Assembly (NCBI GenBank): GCA_947304115.1
Contig: CAMZAE010000001.1
Span: 1-64,000, forward strand
DNA: 64,000 bases
Source of the DNA: an uncultured Prevotellaceae bacterium
GTDB lineage: Bacteria; Bacteroidota; Bacteroidia; Bacteroidales; Bacteroidaceae
Direction: 5' to 3'
Positions 1 through 6,689 of this stretch are shown here, one piece after another. Under the pieces are notes generated by a model. That model did not search any database. It saw nothing but the letters and a program-made list of their open reading frames with translations, and had not been told where the DNA came from. The number at the start of each line of letters is the position of its first letter. Position 1 is the stretch's first letter. A program made the translations under genes and the position numbers.

Positions 1-2
1 GT

Positions 3-83
3 GGTGGAAGCGGTGGAAGTGGTGGAAGCGGTGGAAGTGGTGGAAGCGGTGGAAGTGGTGGAAGCGGTGGAAGCGGTGGAAGC
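3..83 (+). repeat. Tandem Gly-Gly-Ser codon repeat (nine 9-bp units)
   Basis: Nine consecutive GGT-GGA-AGY units. The third codon alternates AGC/AGT, giving an 18-bp higher-order period, and the last units are all AGC. It encodes a flexible linker and probably continues upstream of the window edge. Such tracts can change length by slippage. Confidence 0.9.
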
Positions 84-731
84 TGTAGTGGTAGTAGCAC
101 TATCCCATCTGCACCAACAGGTCTTACTGCAACGCAGCAAGGCCCTAAAGCATATCCCTATGTTTATCTGTCGTGGAACTATAATAGTGATGCAGACCAT
201 TATGTAATTTATCGCAGCACATCTCAATATGGTTCATACAGCAAAATAGGCACTAATTATAGTTCGTCTTTCAGCGATGAGAATATCACGAATGGGAAGA
301 CCTATTATTATAAAGTTACTGCTGCAAATAGCAGTAATAAGGAGAGCGGATACAGCAATATTGCGTCGGTTACTGTTAATACAACTATGACACCTGGCAT
401 AAAGACCTGTTCTGTCAGCAAAGGTTCTAAACAGATAACCATCAGCTGGACTTATCAGCCCAGTGGAAGTTACTACAGTGCACCTGACGAGGTTCGGCTA
501 ATCACTAGTACTAACAAAACCATCTTCACGTGGACTTCCGCAAGCAGCAAGAAGTCACATACTGTCAAGACAACTGACTTGACCACGTCTTCTGGTGATT
601 TGGCTTACGAAAACACATTGTATTTGGAAGTGAAGAACAGTGCCGGCACTAATAGCAGGTGTAGCATCGTATGGAACTGGTATACGAATAGTGGCTATAT
701 TAACGGGGAATGCGGCTATTCTACTTTCTAA
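3..731 (+). CDS. C-terminal part of a (GGS)-linked fibronectin type III protein (5' end outside window)
   Basis: The gene enters from the left edge, so no start codon is visible. The reading frame beginning at base 3 is open for 242 codons to a TAA at 729-731. Residues 1-27 are nine Gly-Gly-Ser units. After a short Cys/Ser stretch, residues about 36-125 form a fibronectin type III domain (APTGLTATQ, VYLSWNYNSDADHYVIYRS, ITNGKTYYYKVTA, SGYSNIASVTV). Residues about 129-242 look like another beta-sandwich (KQITISWTY, NTLYLEVKNSAGTN). Such Gly/Ser-linked FN3 proteins are usually exported surface proteins or glycan-active enzymes; the catalytic part, if any, lies upstream. A hairpin terminator follows. 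The other two frames across the repeat are shadows. Confidence 0.8.
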   Translation, partial: GGSGGSGGSGGSGGSGGSGGSGGSGGSCSGSSTIPSAPTGLTATQQGPKAYPYVYLSWNYNSDADHYVIYRSTSQYGSYSKIGTNYSSSFSDENITNGKTYYYKVTAANSSNKESGYSNIASVTVNTTMTPGIKTCSVSKGSKQITISWTYQPSGSYYSAPDEVRLITSTNKTIFTWTSASSKKSHTVKTTDLTTSSGDLAYENTLYLEVKNSAGTNSRCSIVWNWYTNSGYINGECGYSTF

Positions 732-751
732 GCCACCCAATCAAAGGATTA

Positions 752-784
752 GGTACACAGCGGGGTTCCGCTGCGTGCCTTTTT
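752..784 (+). terminator. Rho-independent terminator after the FN3 gene
   Basis: Twelve-base arms (752-763 and 768-779) pair with two G-U wobbles around a 4-base loop and are followed directly by TTTTT. It lies 20 bases after the stop codon. Confidence 0.75.
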
Positions 785-792
785 CTTCGCTC

Positions 793-875
793 TACAGATA
801 TTGTAGACAGTTATCTGGTGTGATTACTACAGAATCTGCCACAGGGTAGGTTCGGGTAAAAGCGGCAGGAATGCT
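793..875 (+). repeat. Diverged direct repeat, copy 1
   Basis: About 80 bases starting TACAGATATTG and ending GAATGC closely match 2313-2385, including GGTGTGATKACTAC, the block ATCTGC(C/G)ACAGGGTA, and a GGCAGRAATGC end. Both copies lie about 50-60 bases after a stop codon and together flank the AAA/DUF4143 gene. Confidence 0.7.
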
Positions 876-961
876 CGTAAATGCAAGAGCTATCGAATGA
901 CCGATTTTGTGCATTATATACTCTGTACTGCATAAAATAGCATGTTTTTTGTGCAATAGAG

Positions 962-992
962 TTTGCGAATTGCAGAAAAAGCAATAAATTTG
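962..992 (+). promoter_or_regulatory. Bacteroidota-type promoter for the AAA/DUF4143 gene
   Basis: TTTG at 962-965, a 19-base spacer, then TAAATTTG at 985-992. This fits the Bacteroidota consensus and puts transcription start near 997. It therefore rules out the TTG at 963 as start codon and supports the ATG at 1020. Confidence 0.8.
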
Positions 993-1019
993 CAGTCGGT
1001 AAGACATAGCCAACAAGAC

Positions 1020-2264
1020 ATGAAGACCATCATCTTGAACCAAAGGAAAGAACGCGATGAACTGTTGTCACGGCCATACTTGACACGCAGGAACAATCTG
1101 GATACTGAGACTTTGCTGAACAGTCATCTTATCAAACTGATTACAGGTCCACGGCGGGTGGGCAAATCCACTCAGGCTCTCCTGATGCTTCGAAACAGGA
1201 ACTTCGCCTACTTAAACTTCGACAATCAGCCGTTGCTGGATGCATGGGATGCCAATCTTGTCATGCGGACATTGGACGATGTTTATCCAGGATATGAGTA
1301 TCTTCTGCTCGACGAAGTGCAGAACCTTGATGCATGGGATTTGTGGGTAAGCGAACTCTTTCGATTGGGAAAGAACCTTGTCATAACTGGTAGTAATGCC
1401 AAGATGTTGTCAAGCGAGATGGCAACGGTTTTGACAGGCAAATACCTACAGGTGGAAATGCTACCATTCAGTCTTGAGGAGTTTTTCGAGTGGAACAAAC
1501 TTGACCTCAAAAAACTAAACCCTGAGCAACGAACTGATGCCTCTGTATTGATAGATGACTATATGAGGAATGGCGGCTACCCGGAGGTGGTGGCATCGCG
1601 CGGGCTGACACGCAACTACCTTGACACGCTATTCGATTCCATCGTTTGGAAAGATGTGGCCAAACGGCATAATGTACGCAATGTCACGGACTTGAACAAT
1701 CTGGCCATGTATCTTGTCTCAAACTTCTGCAATCCAGTAAGTGCCAATGAACTAACAGATGAGCTGGGATTTTCCAGCGTGAACACCACCAAGAAGTTCA
1801 TGGACTATCTGCATGAGCCATACCTGTTTTATTATCTGCCGCGCTACAACAACAAACTAAAGCTGATGAAGAAGGCTCCTCTGAAAGTCTATGTGGTTGA
1901 CAACGGCTTTGTGGCAGCCAAAGCATTCTCTCTGAGCGACAATCTGGGGCGTTTGTTAGAGAATCAAGTTTTTATTGAACTGATACGACATGGGTACGAT
2001 ACAGACAAGACGATGTTCTATTATCGTTCGCGCAATGACAAAGAAGTGGATTTTGTTCTCCGTAAAGGGCCACACATAGAACGTCTGGTGCAAGTGTGCT
2101 ATGATATGAGCAGTCCCAAGACGGAAAAGCGGGAGGTGGACAGTATCATAGAATGTGCAGAAGAACTGAAATGCCGCAGTCTTGCAATTGTGACAAACAA
2201 CGAGAGACGCACCATAGAAAAAAATGGCTATAAGATCGATGTGGTGCCTGTGCCGAAATTATAA
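1020..2264 (+). CDS. AAA ATPase with C-terminal DUF4143 domain
   Basis: A 414-residue protein counted from the ATG at 1020; the reading frame extends upstream but only into the promoter. The N-terminal AAA_14 ATPase shows Walker A GPRRVGKST, Walker B YLLLDEVQN and a sensor-1-like ITGSNA. The C-terminal DUF4143 part contains RSRNDKEVDFVL, which resembles a restriction-endonuclease-fold core. These ATPases are abundant, multi-copy and often patchily distributed in Bacteroidota. Their cellular role is not established, and toxin-antitoxin or mobile-gene links are only suggested for the family. The gene is monocistronic, with its own promoter and copies of an 80-bp repeat on both sides, which suggests it moved as a unit. 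Confidence 0.85.
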   Translation: MKTIILNQRKERDELLSRPYLTRRNNLDTETLLNSHLIKLITGPRRVGKSTQALLMLRNRNFAYLNFDNQPLLDAWDANLVMRTLDDVYPGYEYLLLDEVQNLDAWDLWVSELFRLGKNLVITGSNAKMLSSEMATVLTGKYLQVEMLPFSLEEFFEWNKLDLKKLNPEQRTDASVLIDDYMRNGGYPEVVASRGLTRNYLDTLFDSIVWKDVAKRHNVRNVTDLNNLAMYLVSNFCNPVSANELTDELGFSSVNTTKKFMDYLHEPYLFYYLPRYNNKLKLMKKAPLKVYVVDNGFVAAKAFSLSDNLGRLLENQVFIELIRHGYDTDKTMFYYRSRNDKEVDFVLRKGPHIERLVQVCYDMSSPKTEKREVDSIIECAEELKCRSLAIVTNNERRTIEKNGYKIDVVPVPKL

Positions 2265-2312
2265 TCATTTTCCTGCCGCAGGCTGTCTTAACTTTTGGCA
2301 TACAGCAACACT

Positions 2313-2385
2313 TACAGATATTGCAGATAGTTTTTGGGTGTGATGACTACGGCATCTGCGACAGGGTAATTTTCGGCAGAAATGC
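2313..2385 (+). repeat. Diverged direct repeat, copy 2
   Basis: Second copy of the element at 793-875. Relative to copy 1 it has about a dozen substitutions and one short gap. Substitutions keep the peptide GV(I/M)TT(E/A)SATG-stop in one frame, so the repeat may derive from a gene 3' end. Confidence 0.7.
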
Positions 2386-2451
2386 ACCGACGAGCTTTTA
2401 GATATAGGCATGCGAACCTTGCGACTTTTTTCGCATAAAACTCGTTAATCA

Positions 2452-2483
2452 TTTGTGAGAACCAGTTTATTGTTATATCTTTG
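2452..2483 (+). promoter_or_regulatory. Promoter in front of a decayed gene
   Basis: TTTG at 2452-2455, 20 bases, then TATCTTTG at 2476-2483: an intact consensus promoter. Only a gene remnant (2532-2660) lies downstream. Confidence 0.7.
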
Positions 2484-2531
2484 TTGCACGAAAAAAAAAA
2501 ATAAGAAATTATAAATCCCTTACAAAACCGT

Positions 2532-2660
2532 CAGGTAGCCACAAGCACATCATTCAGTAGTATCAAGCGACTGATGAAAAATGGATATGTGATTCGAGTG
2601 AAAGAATATGAAATCGAGGACCCATTCTTCAAAGAATGGATTATCAGATTTTGCTTATAA
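2532..2660 (+). pseudogene. 3' remnant of an AAA-family ATPase (C-terminal winged-helix end)
   Basis: No start codon or ATPase core is present. The frame from 2532 reads QVATSTSFSSIKRLMKNGYV, then IRVKEYEIEDPFFKEWIIRF, and ends at TAA 2658-2660. That matches the winged-helix tail of archaeal-type/ATPase_2 proteins, where a (T/S)SSxxSxxKxLxxxGYI helix is followed by YxxxDPFFxxWI. It differs from the DUF4143 tail of the intact neighbour. The promoter at 2452-2483 survives, so an internal deletion probably removed most of the gene. A residual reading in another frame just upstream (LTKPSGSH) suggests a frameshift as well. Confidence 0.6.
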
Positions 2661-2663
2661 TTA

Positions 2664-3251
2664 TCAGCGACAGCGCTCATCTCTGTTTCCCTTAATTATC
2701 TCTATAACCTTACCTTCGGTCTTCTCACGTTGTTCACGGGTGAGTTCGCTTGTCTGTAGCTCAAAGATGATGGTGTTGTCGGTTTCAGAGAGGGAGGCTT
2801 TGATGAGAGGCAGGGCTTGCAGGGAAAGACGCACATCGGTATCAATGTCTTCGCTGAGGAAGTCATCGACGGCAGGACGGTCTATGCTCAGAGACAACTC
2901 ATGCCAAGCGGTATCGAAGAAGCGGATACGACTGTCGAGAGCAGGAGCAGAGAAAGTCTCTACCATGCAGAACGTACTATCGGAAAGTAGCCGCATCTCC
3001 ACAAGGCAACGCTCGGAGAGCTGAAGCTTCAAGTATTGGTCAGTAAGGACAAGTAGCTCGACATGGTCATCATATTTGTTCTTCACCACTGCCTGCATGT
3101 TATTCTCGCGGAAATCAATCTGGTCGAGGCGGTTGTTCTTCGTCAGGAGCGGGAATATGCTGTCGGGCGCTTCGGCATAGACGTCGCGTATGCGCGTCTG
3201 AGCGTTCAACATTGAACATTGAGCGAGCAGAAGCAGGAAAAGCGTTCTCAA
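2664..3251 (-). CDS. DUF3256 family secreted protein
   Basis: A protein of about 195 residues of the Bacteroidales DUF3256 family, recognised from the mature N-terminus: RDVYAEAPDSIFPLLTKNN followed by RLDQIDFRENNMQA. The function is unknown. I place the start at TTG 3251. This gives a compact signal peptide (RTLFLLLLAQCSMLNAQ) and puts the start just past the rpmE terminator at 3257-3297. The only in-frame ATG, at 3320, would force the terminator hairpin into the coding sequence. The signal peptide region contains a short repeated word (AACATTG twice). Its stop lies 4 bases from the ATPase remnant on the other strand. No separate promoter was seen, so expression may depend on terminator read-through. 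Confidence 0.75.
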   Translation of the reverse strand: MRTLFLLLLAQCSMLNAQTRIRDVYAEAPDSIFPLLTKNNRLDQIDFRENNMQAVVKNKYDDHVELLVLTDQYLKLQLSERCLVEMRLLSDSTFCMVETFSAPALDSRIRFFDTAWHELSLSIDRPAVDDFLSEDIDTDVRLSLQALPLIKASLSETDNTIIFELQTSELTREQREKTEGKVIEIIKGNRDERCR

Positions 3252-3256
3252 GTTAA

Positions 3257-3297
3257 AAACAAAAAGAGATGCAGACAAGTTGATGTGTCTGCACCTC
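3257..3297 (-). terminator. rpmE terminator
   Basis: On the minus strand an 11-base stem (3297-3287 with 3276-3266, one wobble) is followed by TTTTTGTTTT. It lies 56 bases after the rpmE stop and overlaps the apparent 5' extension of the DUF3256 reading frame. Confidence 0.75.
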
Positions 3298-3352
3298 TTA
3301 GATATTGGCAATTGGGGCATTATAATCCCTAATCTATAATCCTTAATCCGGA

Positions 3353-3604
3353 TTACTTCTTCATGCGAGCGTAGCGGCTCATGAACTTATCTACGCGACC
3401 AGCGGTGTCAACCAGCTTGCTCTTACCCGTGTAGAAGGGATGAGATGTATTACTGATTTCCAGCTTGTAGAGAGGATAAGTCTCGCCTTCAAACTCAATG
3501 GTTTCTGATGTCTTAGCGGTTGAACGGCTCAGGAACATGTCGCCGTTGCTCATGTCCTTGAACACTACGGGACGATAATTCTCCGGATGAAGTCCTTGTT
3601 TCAT
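3353..3604 (-). CDS. rpmE2: 50S ribosomal protein L31, type B
   Basis: An 83-residue protein beginning [20 protein letters not shown] and containing [25 protein letters not shown] and a basic C-terminus. It is a structural protein of the large ribosomal subunit. It lacks the CxxC zinc pair of type-A L31, so it is the zinc-independent (C-minus) form; this form is normal in Bacteroidota. It has its own consensus promoter at 3694-3725 with a leader of about 85 bases and its own terminator at 3257-3297, so it is probably a single-gene transcript. Confidence 0.95.
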   Translation of the reverse strand: MKQGLHPENYRPVVFKDMSNGDMFLSRSTAKTSETIEFEGETYPLYKLEISNTSHPFYTGKSKLVDTAGRVDKFMSRYARMKK

Positions 3605-3693
3605 TTTGTTTTTCTTTTTATGCCCCCGTTCCTCTTCGAGGCAGATAAGGGGCGGATTAATTAATTCTAATGCTTTTTGTTAAAAATGCGCTG

Positions 3694-3725
3694 CAAAGGT
3701 ACAACTTTTATTCAAATGCACCAAA
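3694..3725 (-). promoter_or_regulatory. rpmE2 promoter
   Basis: Minus strand: TTTG (3725-3722), 20-base spacer, TACCTTTG (3701-3694). This is a full match to the Bacteroidota consensus, upstream of the ribosomal protein gene. Confidence 0.8.
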
Positions 3726-3747
3726 TTTTAGGGAAATAAATAAGTGA

Positions 3748-4461
3748 TTATCTGAAATCGTTGGTCTTTACGACATCGAAAAGATATGACACCTTGACAA
3801 AAATGGTGCTGTTAGCACTACGCGAAAAGGGGTCTTTCTTGGAATTGGAAAAGATGTCGCTTAGGCCGTAGAAGTAACGGCCCTCGAGGACGAAATGATG
3901 CCCTTTCTTTGTGCTCACGTCCATTCCGAGACCTCCCGTTATGCCATATTCGAACTTCCGCTGGACATTGAGTTCATGCTGGTCCTTGCCACCGACAAGT
4001 TGATAGGAAAAATTGTATCTCTCTCCGTCCCTTACGCACTCTCCTATGCAGAAGCCCAACTGCGGACCAATGACAAGGAATCCTTTTACGCCGCCCCGTT
4101 CACGCCCGAACCCAAGATGAGCCAGAAGAGGCATTTGCATATAGTGTATTGTGCGCTGATAGGCAGGCAGGCCAGTCTCAGTCTTCTCCTTCCATCCTGA
4201 CTGCGTATAATTGATTTCTGTCTGAAAAGCACATATCATGCCAAAATACTTCTCGCATGTGTATCGTGCTGTGAGGCCAAATGTCATGCCATTCTTGAAC
4301 GACTGCTTGATGGAAGGCTTAAAGGAAACTCTGTTCATAACAAAACCTCCATTGATGCCTATGGCAAGATCCGTACGAGGCTGTCCGACTTGAGCAGACA
4401 GAGGAGACAAGTGGGCAGAGAGCAGGAGACAGAAGAATATAAAAGACAGCTTGGCCTTCAT
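3748..4461 (-). CDS. PorT-like outer-membrane beta-barrel protein
   Basis: A 237-residue protein with a signal peptide (MKAKLSFIFFCLLLSAHLS, ending LSAQ) followed by alternating amphipathic strands typical of small 8-stranded barrels: DLAIGINGGFVMNRVSF, FGLTARYTCEKYFG, FQTEINYTQSGWKEK, TIFVKVSYLFDV. It resembles the PorT/outer-membrane-beta-barrel (OMP_b-brl_2) family of Bacteroidota. True PorT acts in type IX secretion, but many relatives are of unknown role and I cannot assign which this is. It follows the LysM gene by 19 bases on the same strand, so the two are probably co-transcribed and may both be cell-envelope factors. Confidence 0.8.
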   Translation of the reverse strand: MKAKLSFIFFCLLLSAHLSPLSAQVGQPRTDLAIGINGGFVMNRVSFKPSIKQSFKNGMTFGLTARYTCEKYFGMICAFQTEINYTQSGWKEKTETGLPAYQRTIHYMQMPLLAHLGFGRERGGVKGFLVIGPQLGFCIGECVRDGERYNFSYQLVGGKDQHELNVQRKFEYGITGGLGMDVSTKKGHHFVLEGRYFYGLSDIFSNSKKDPFSRSANSTIFVKVSYLFDVVKTNDFR

Positions 4462-4480
4462 GCAAAAATTGTTTTATAAA

Positions 4481-5830
4481 CTATCTTATGAGTTCTATCT
4501 TTTCTTGGGTAGTAAAGTGTATGAATTGTACAAAGTTGTTGGTGAACCCCATGCCTCCGGTGCTGCGCTCAAAACAAAAGCGGTTCTGATATGGCTCTTG
4601 GAGCAAGGTGTGTTGCCTTAATTCGAAAGTGTCGCCAAGACTGCTGAGGCCTTGAAGGAAATAGTGCCCGAGGTCAAAGCCCATAGCTGCATATCGTGGA
4701 TGACTCTTGGCTATATGTGTACGGAAGTTCTTGGCATAGGTGCGTTCAAGGTGCTTTGTCTTTTCAATCAACACATTATAATAATATGGACTTATGATGT
4801 AGGTGTCTAAAGCAAAAAAGTCTTTTAGCAGGCGTTCCGTTTCAGCTTGCCAAGTGGTATGCCCCAGGAAGGAAAGACGATAATCGGGATGTGCCTTGCG
4901 AAAATCGCCTAAGCGCGCCAACAGGATATTGAGAGAACGCTGGCTGCTGTCGTCAAGGACAATGACATTATCGCGAAACTGATTAAACGCAGATTCGTAG
5001 GCAAGCTCGTCCGCTTCCAATTCAAGGGTGCGATGCGACACATTCTGCTTAGACGTCGCCTGCAAAACAGATTCGGTCAACATTTGCCCAAGTCTGTCGG
5101 GCGTGCCACTATGTACAACAACATAGTTTTTATCGGGATAGTAGCTCATCAGCTTCTTCGCGGCCACATTATAAAGAGTTGCATTGGAAGCTGTGGCATT
5201 ATATAGGAGAGGGCAATCCTGTTCAAGATGCGTCTGCTCGTTCCAAAAAGGGAAGACGAGGCGTGTGCCATTGGTTTTGCAGACTTCGGATATTGTTTGT
5301 GTCAGAGCTAATGGAGCCTGACAGAAAAAGACATCAAGTTCTGCAAGTTTCTGAAGCATGGGTTGACTGTCAACGCCCCTTGCCTCTATTTGTGTGGCCT
5401 GCGTATCGCTATCCCAGGCAAAGATGTCAATGCTGACACCACTTTGACGAACACTGTCCGCAGCCATTAGCAATCCCCGATAGAATTCAACCATCTTCTT
5501 ATTGCTGAACGGAAGCATGACGCCCACTTTCAAATCAGAGATATTCGTACGAATGATGCCGGTTTGTTGTTTGTCGGAGCCTTCGTCCGCCGGTTCTTTA
5601 GAAACCGTTTTATTAGGCAGAATCAGCAAGGTGCCTTTCTTGAGTTTCTTGCCGGCAACATCGGGATTTGCCGCTTGAAGCTCAAGGACAGAAACCCCAT
5701 GCCCTTCCGCAATCTTCTCCCAGGTCTCGCCCTTAACGACAGAGTGCATACCTTGTAGCGTTGTCAGCACATTTTGTGCAAACAAGAACAAAGGGCAAAA
5801 ACAAGCAATAATTATCAATATATGTTTCAT
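4481..5830 (-). CDS. LysM domain plus periplasmic receptor-like protein
   Basis: 449 residues from ATG 5830. There is a signal peptide (MKHILIIIACFCPLFLFAQ), then one LysM peptidoglycan-binding module (about residues 28-73, HSVVKGETWEKIAEGHGVSV, LLILPNK). From about residue 100 there is a type-1 periplasmic-binding fold like amino-acid/leucine ABC receptors (LKVGVMLPFSNKK, EFYRGLLMAADSVRQSG). Such LysM-receptor fusions are common in Bacteroidales and are thought to sit on peptidoglycan; a ligand is not known. The -7 element TACCTTTG ends only 6 bases before the ATG, so the mRNA is probably leaderless. A TTG three codons upstream lies inside the -7 box and is rejected as start. Downstream is the barrel gene. 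Confidence 0.85.
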   Translation of the reverse strand: MKHILIIIACFCPLFLFAQNVLTTLQGMHSVVKGETWEKIAEGHGVSVLELQAANPDVAGKKLKKGTLLILPNKTVSKEPADEGSDKQQTGIIRTNISDLKVGVMLPFSNKKMVEFYRGLLMAADSVRQSGVSIDIFAWDSDTQATQIEARGVDSQPMLQKLAELDVFFCQAPLALTQTISEVCKTNGTRLVFPFWNEQTHLEQDCPLLYNATASNATLYNVAAKKLMSYYPDKNYVVVHSGTPDRLGQMLTESVLQATSKQNVSHRTLELEADELAYESAFNQFRDNVIVLDDSSQRSLNILLARLGDFRKAHPDYRLSFLGHTTWQAETERLLKDFFALDTYIISPYYYNVLIEKTKHLERTYAKNFRTHIAKSHPRYAAMGFDLGHYFLQGLSSLGDTFELRQHTLLQEPYQNRFCFERSTGGMGFTNNFVQFIHFTTQEKIELIR

Positions 5831-5836
5831 ATGCTG

Positions 5837-5897
5837 CAAAGGTACGAAAAAAGTTTATAGTTCATAGTTTATAATTCATAATTATTTCGTAAATTTG
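5837..5897. promoter_or_regulatory. Divergent promoter region (LysM gene / CHU_C gene)
   Basis: Minus strand -7 TACCTTTG at 5844-5837 serves the LysM gene. Plus strand -7 TAAATTTG at 5890-5897 serves the CHU_C gene, 18 bases before its ATG. Neither has a clear TTTG -33; between them is the repeated word TTCATAGTTTATAATTCATAA. Confidence 0.6.
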
Positions 5898-5915
5898 CAA
5901 AAATAGTAGGCTACT

Positions 5916-6689
5916 ATGAAGTATTTCTTATTTCTGTTCTACGCTCTTTTCCCTCTTTTCGTGTGGGCGCAAGTAGAAAATCCGTCTGTCAGTCCTTCTG
6001 CAACATATTACATGAGGAATGAAAAAGGCGAGGAGGAGACGGATGTCATCACCTATGATTCAAAAGCCGAAGACACCAAGCTGCTTGATGCCCCTGTCCG
6101 CATCGTCTTTCAGGCAAACCCATCGATTCCAGATGACTATAGCAGCGATGTTCATTACACATGGACGATTACAAACACCAACACCCCTGATGCAACGCCC
6201 ATTATACGAAACGAGGAAGAGTTTGAACTGATGTTCTACGAGAGTGGCTACTACAAGGTTCAGCTTCGTGCCATTTTCTATGGTATAGGCGGTGTTGAGG
6301 ATTATGAATTCCCACATGAAGATGAAGGGGAAGATCCTCGACTCATCAATTTTTCCATTGACACAAGCATGTTGGAGTTTCCCAACGGCATTTCACCCAA
6401 CGGCGACGGGAAGAACGACGAACTGAAGCCAAAGGATGGCTTCAAGGGCATTGTTTCATTCCGTGCAACGATTTTCAACCGTTGGGGCCAAAGGCTCTAT
6501 TCCTGGAATGATGTGCATGGCTCTTGGGACGGCAAGGTAAACGGCAAAGCAGTGAAGGATGGCGTATATTTCCTCAATGTATCGGCAAAAGGCAGCGACG
6601 GCATGAACTACAATATAAAGAAAGCCATCAATGTCATATCGGGCTACACCAATGAGGAGAACGACAACAACGACAGCACAGAAGAATGA
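5916..6689 (+). CDS. Secreted protein with gliding-motility (CHU_C / T9SS type B) C-terminal domain
   Basis: A 257-residue protein with a signal peptide (MKYFLFLFYALFPLFVWAQ), a PKD-like beta region (residues about 60-140, YTWTITNTNTPD, FELMFYESGYYKVQLRA) and a C-terminal CHU_C domain (FPNGISPNGDGKNDELKP, ATIFNRWGQRLYSWND, SWDGKVNGKAVKDGVYFLN). CHU_C domains serve as type B sorting signals for the type IX secretion system. Here the domain is followed by an acidic Asn/Asp/Glu tail (about 15 residues). The protein is unusually short for a T9SS cargo, so it may be little more than the sorting module plus one Ig-like domain. The stop overlaps the uvrA start (ATGA), an odd pairing that implies translational coupling. 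Confidence 0.85.
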   Translation: MKYFLFLFYALFPLFVWAQVENPSVSPSATYYMRNEKGEEETDVITYDSKAEDTKLLDAPVRIVFQANPSIPDDYSSDVHYTWTITNTNTPDATPIIRNEEEFELMFYESGYYKVQLRAIFYGIGGVEDYEFPHEDEGEDPRLINFSIDTSMLEFPNGISPNGDGKNDELKPKDGFKGIVSFRATIFNRWGQRLYSWNDVHGSWDGKVNGKAVKDGVYFLNVSAKGSDGMNYNIKKAINVISGYTNEENDNNDSTEE

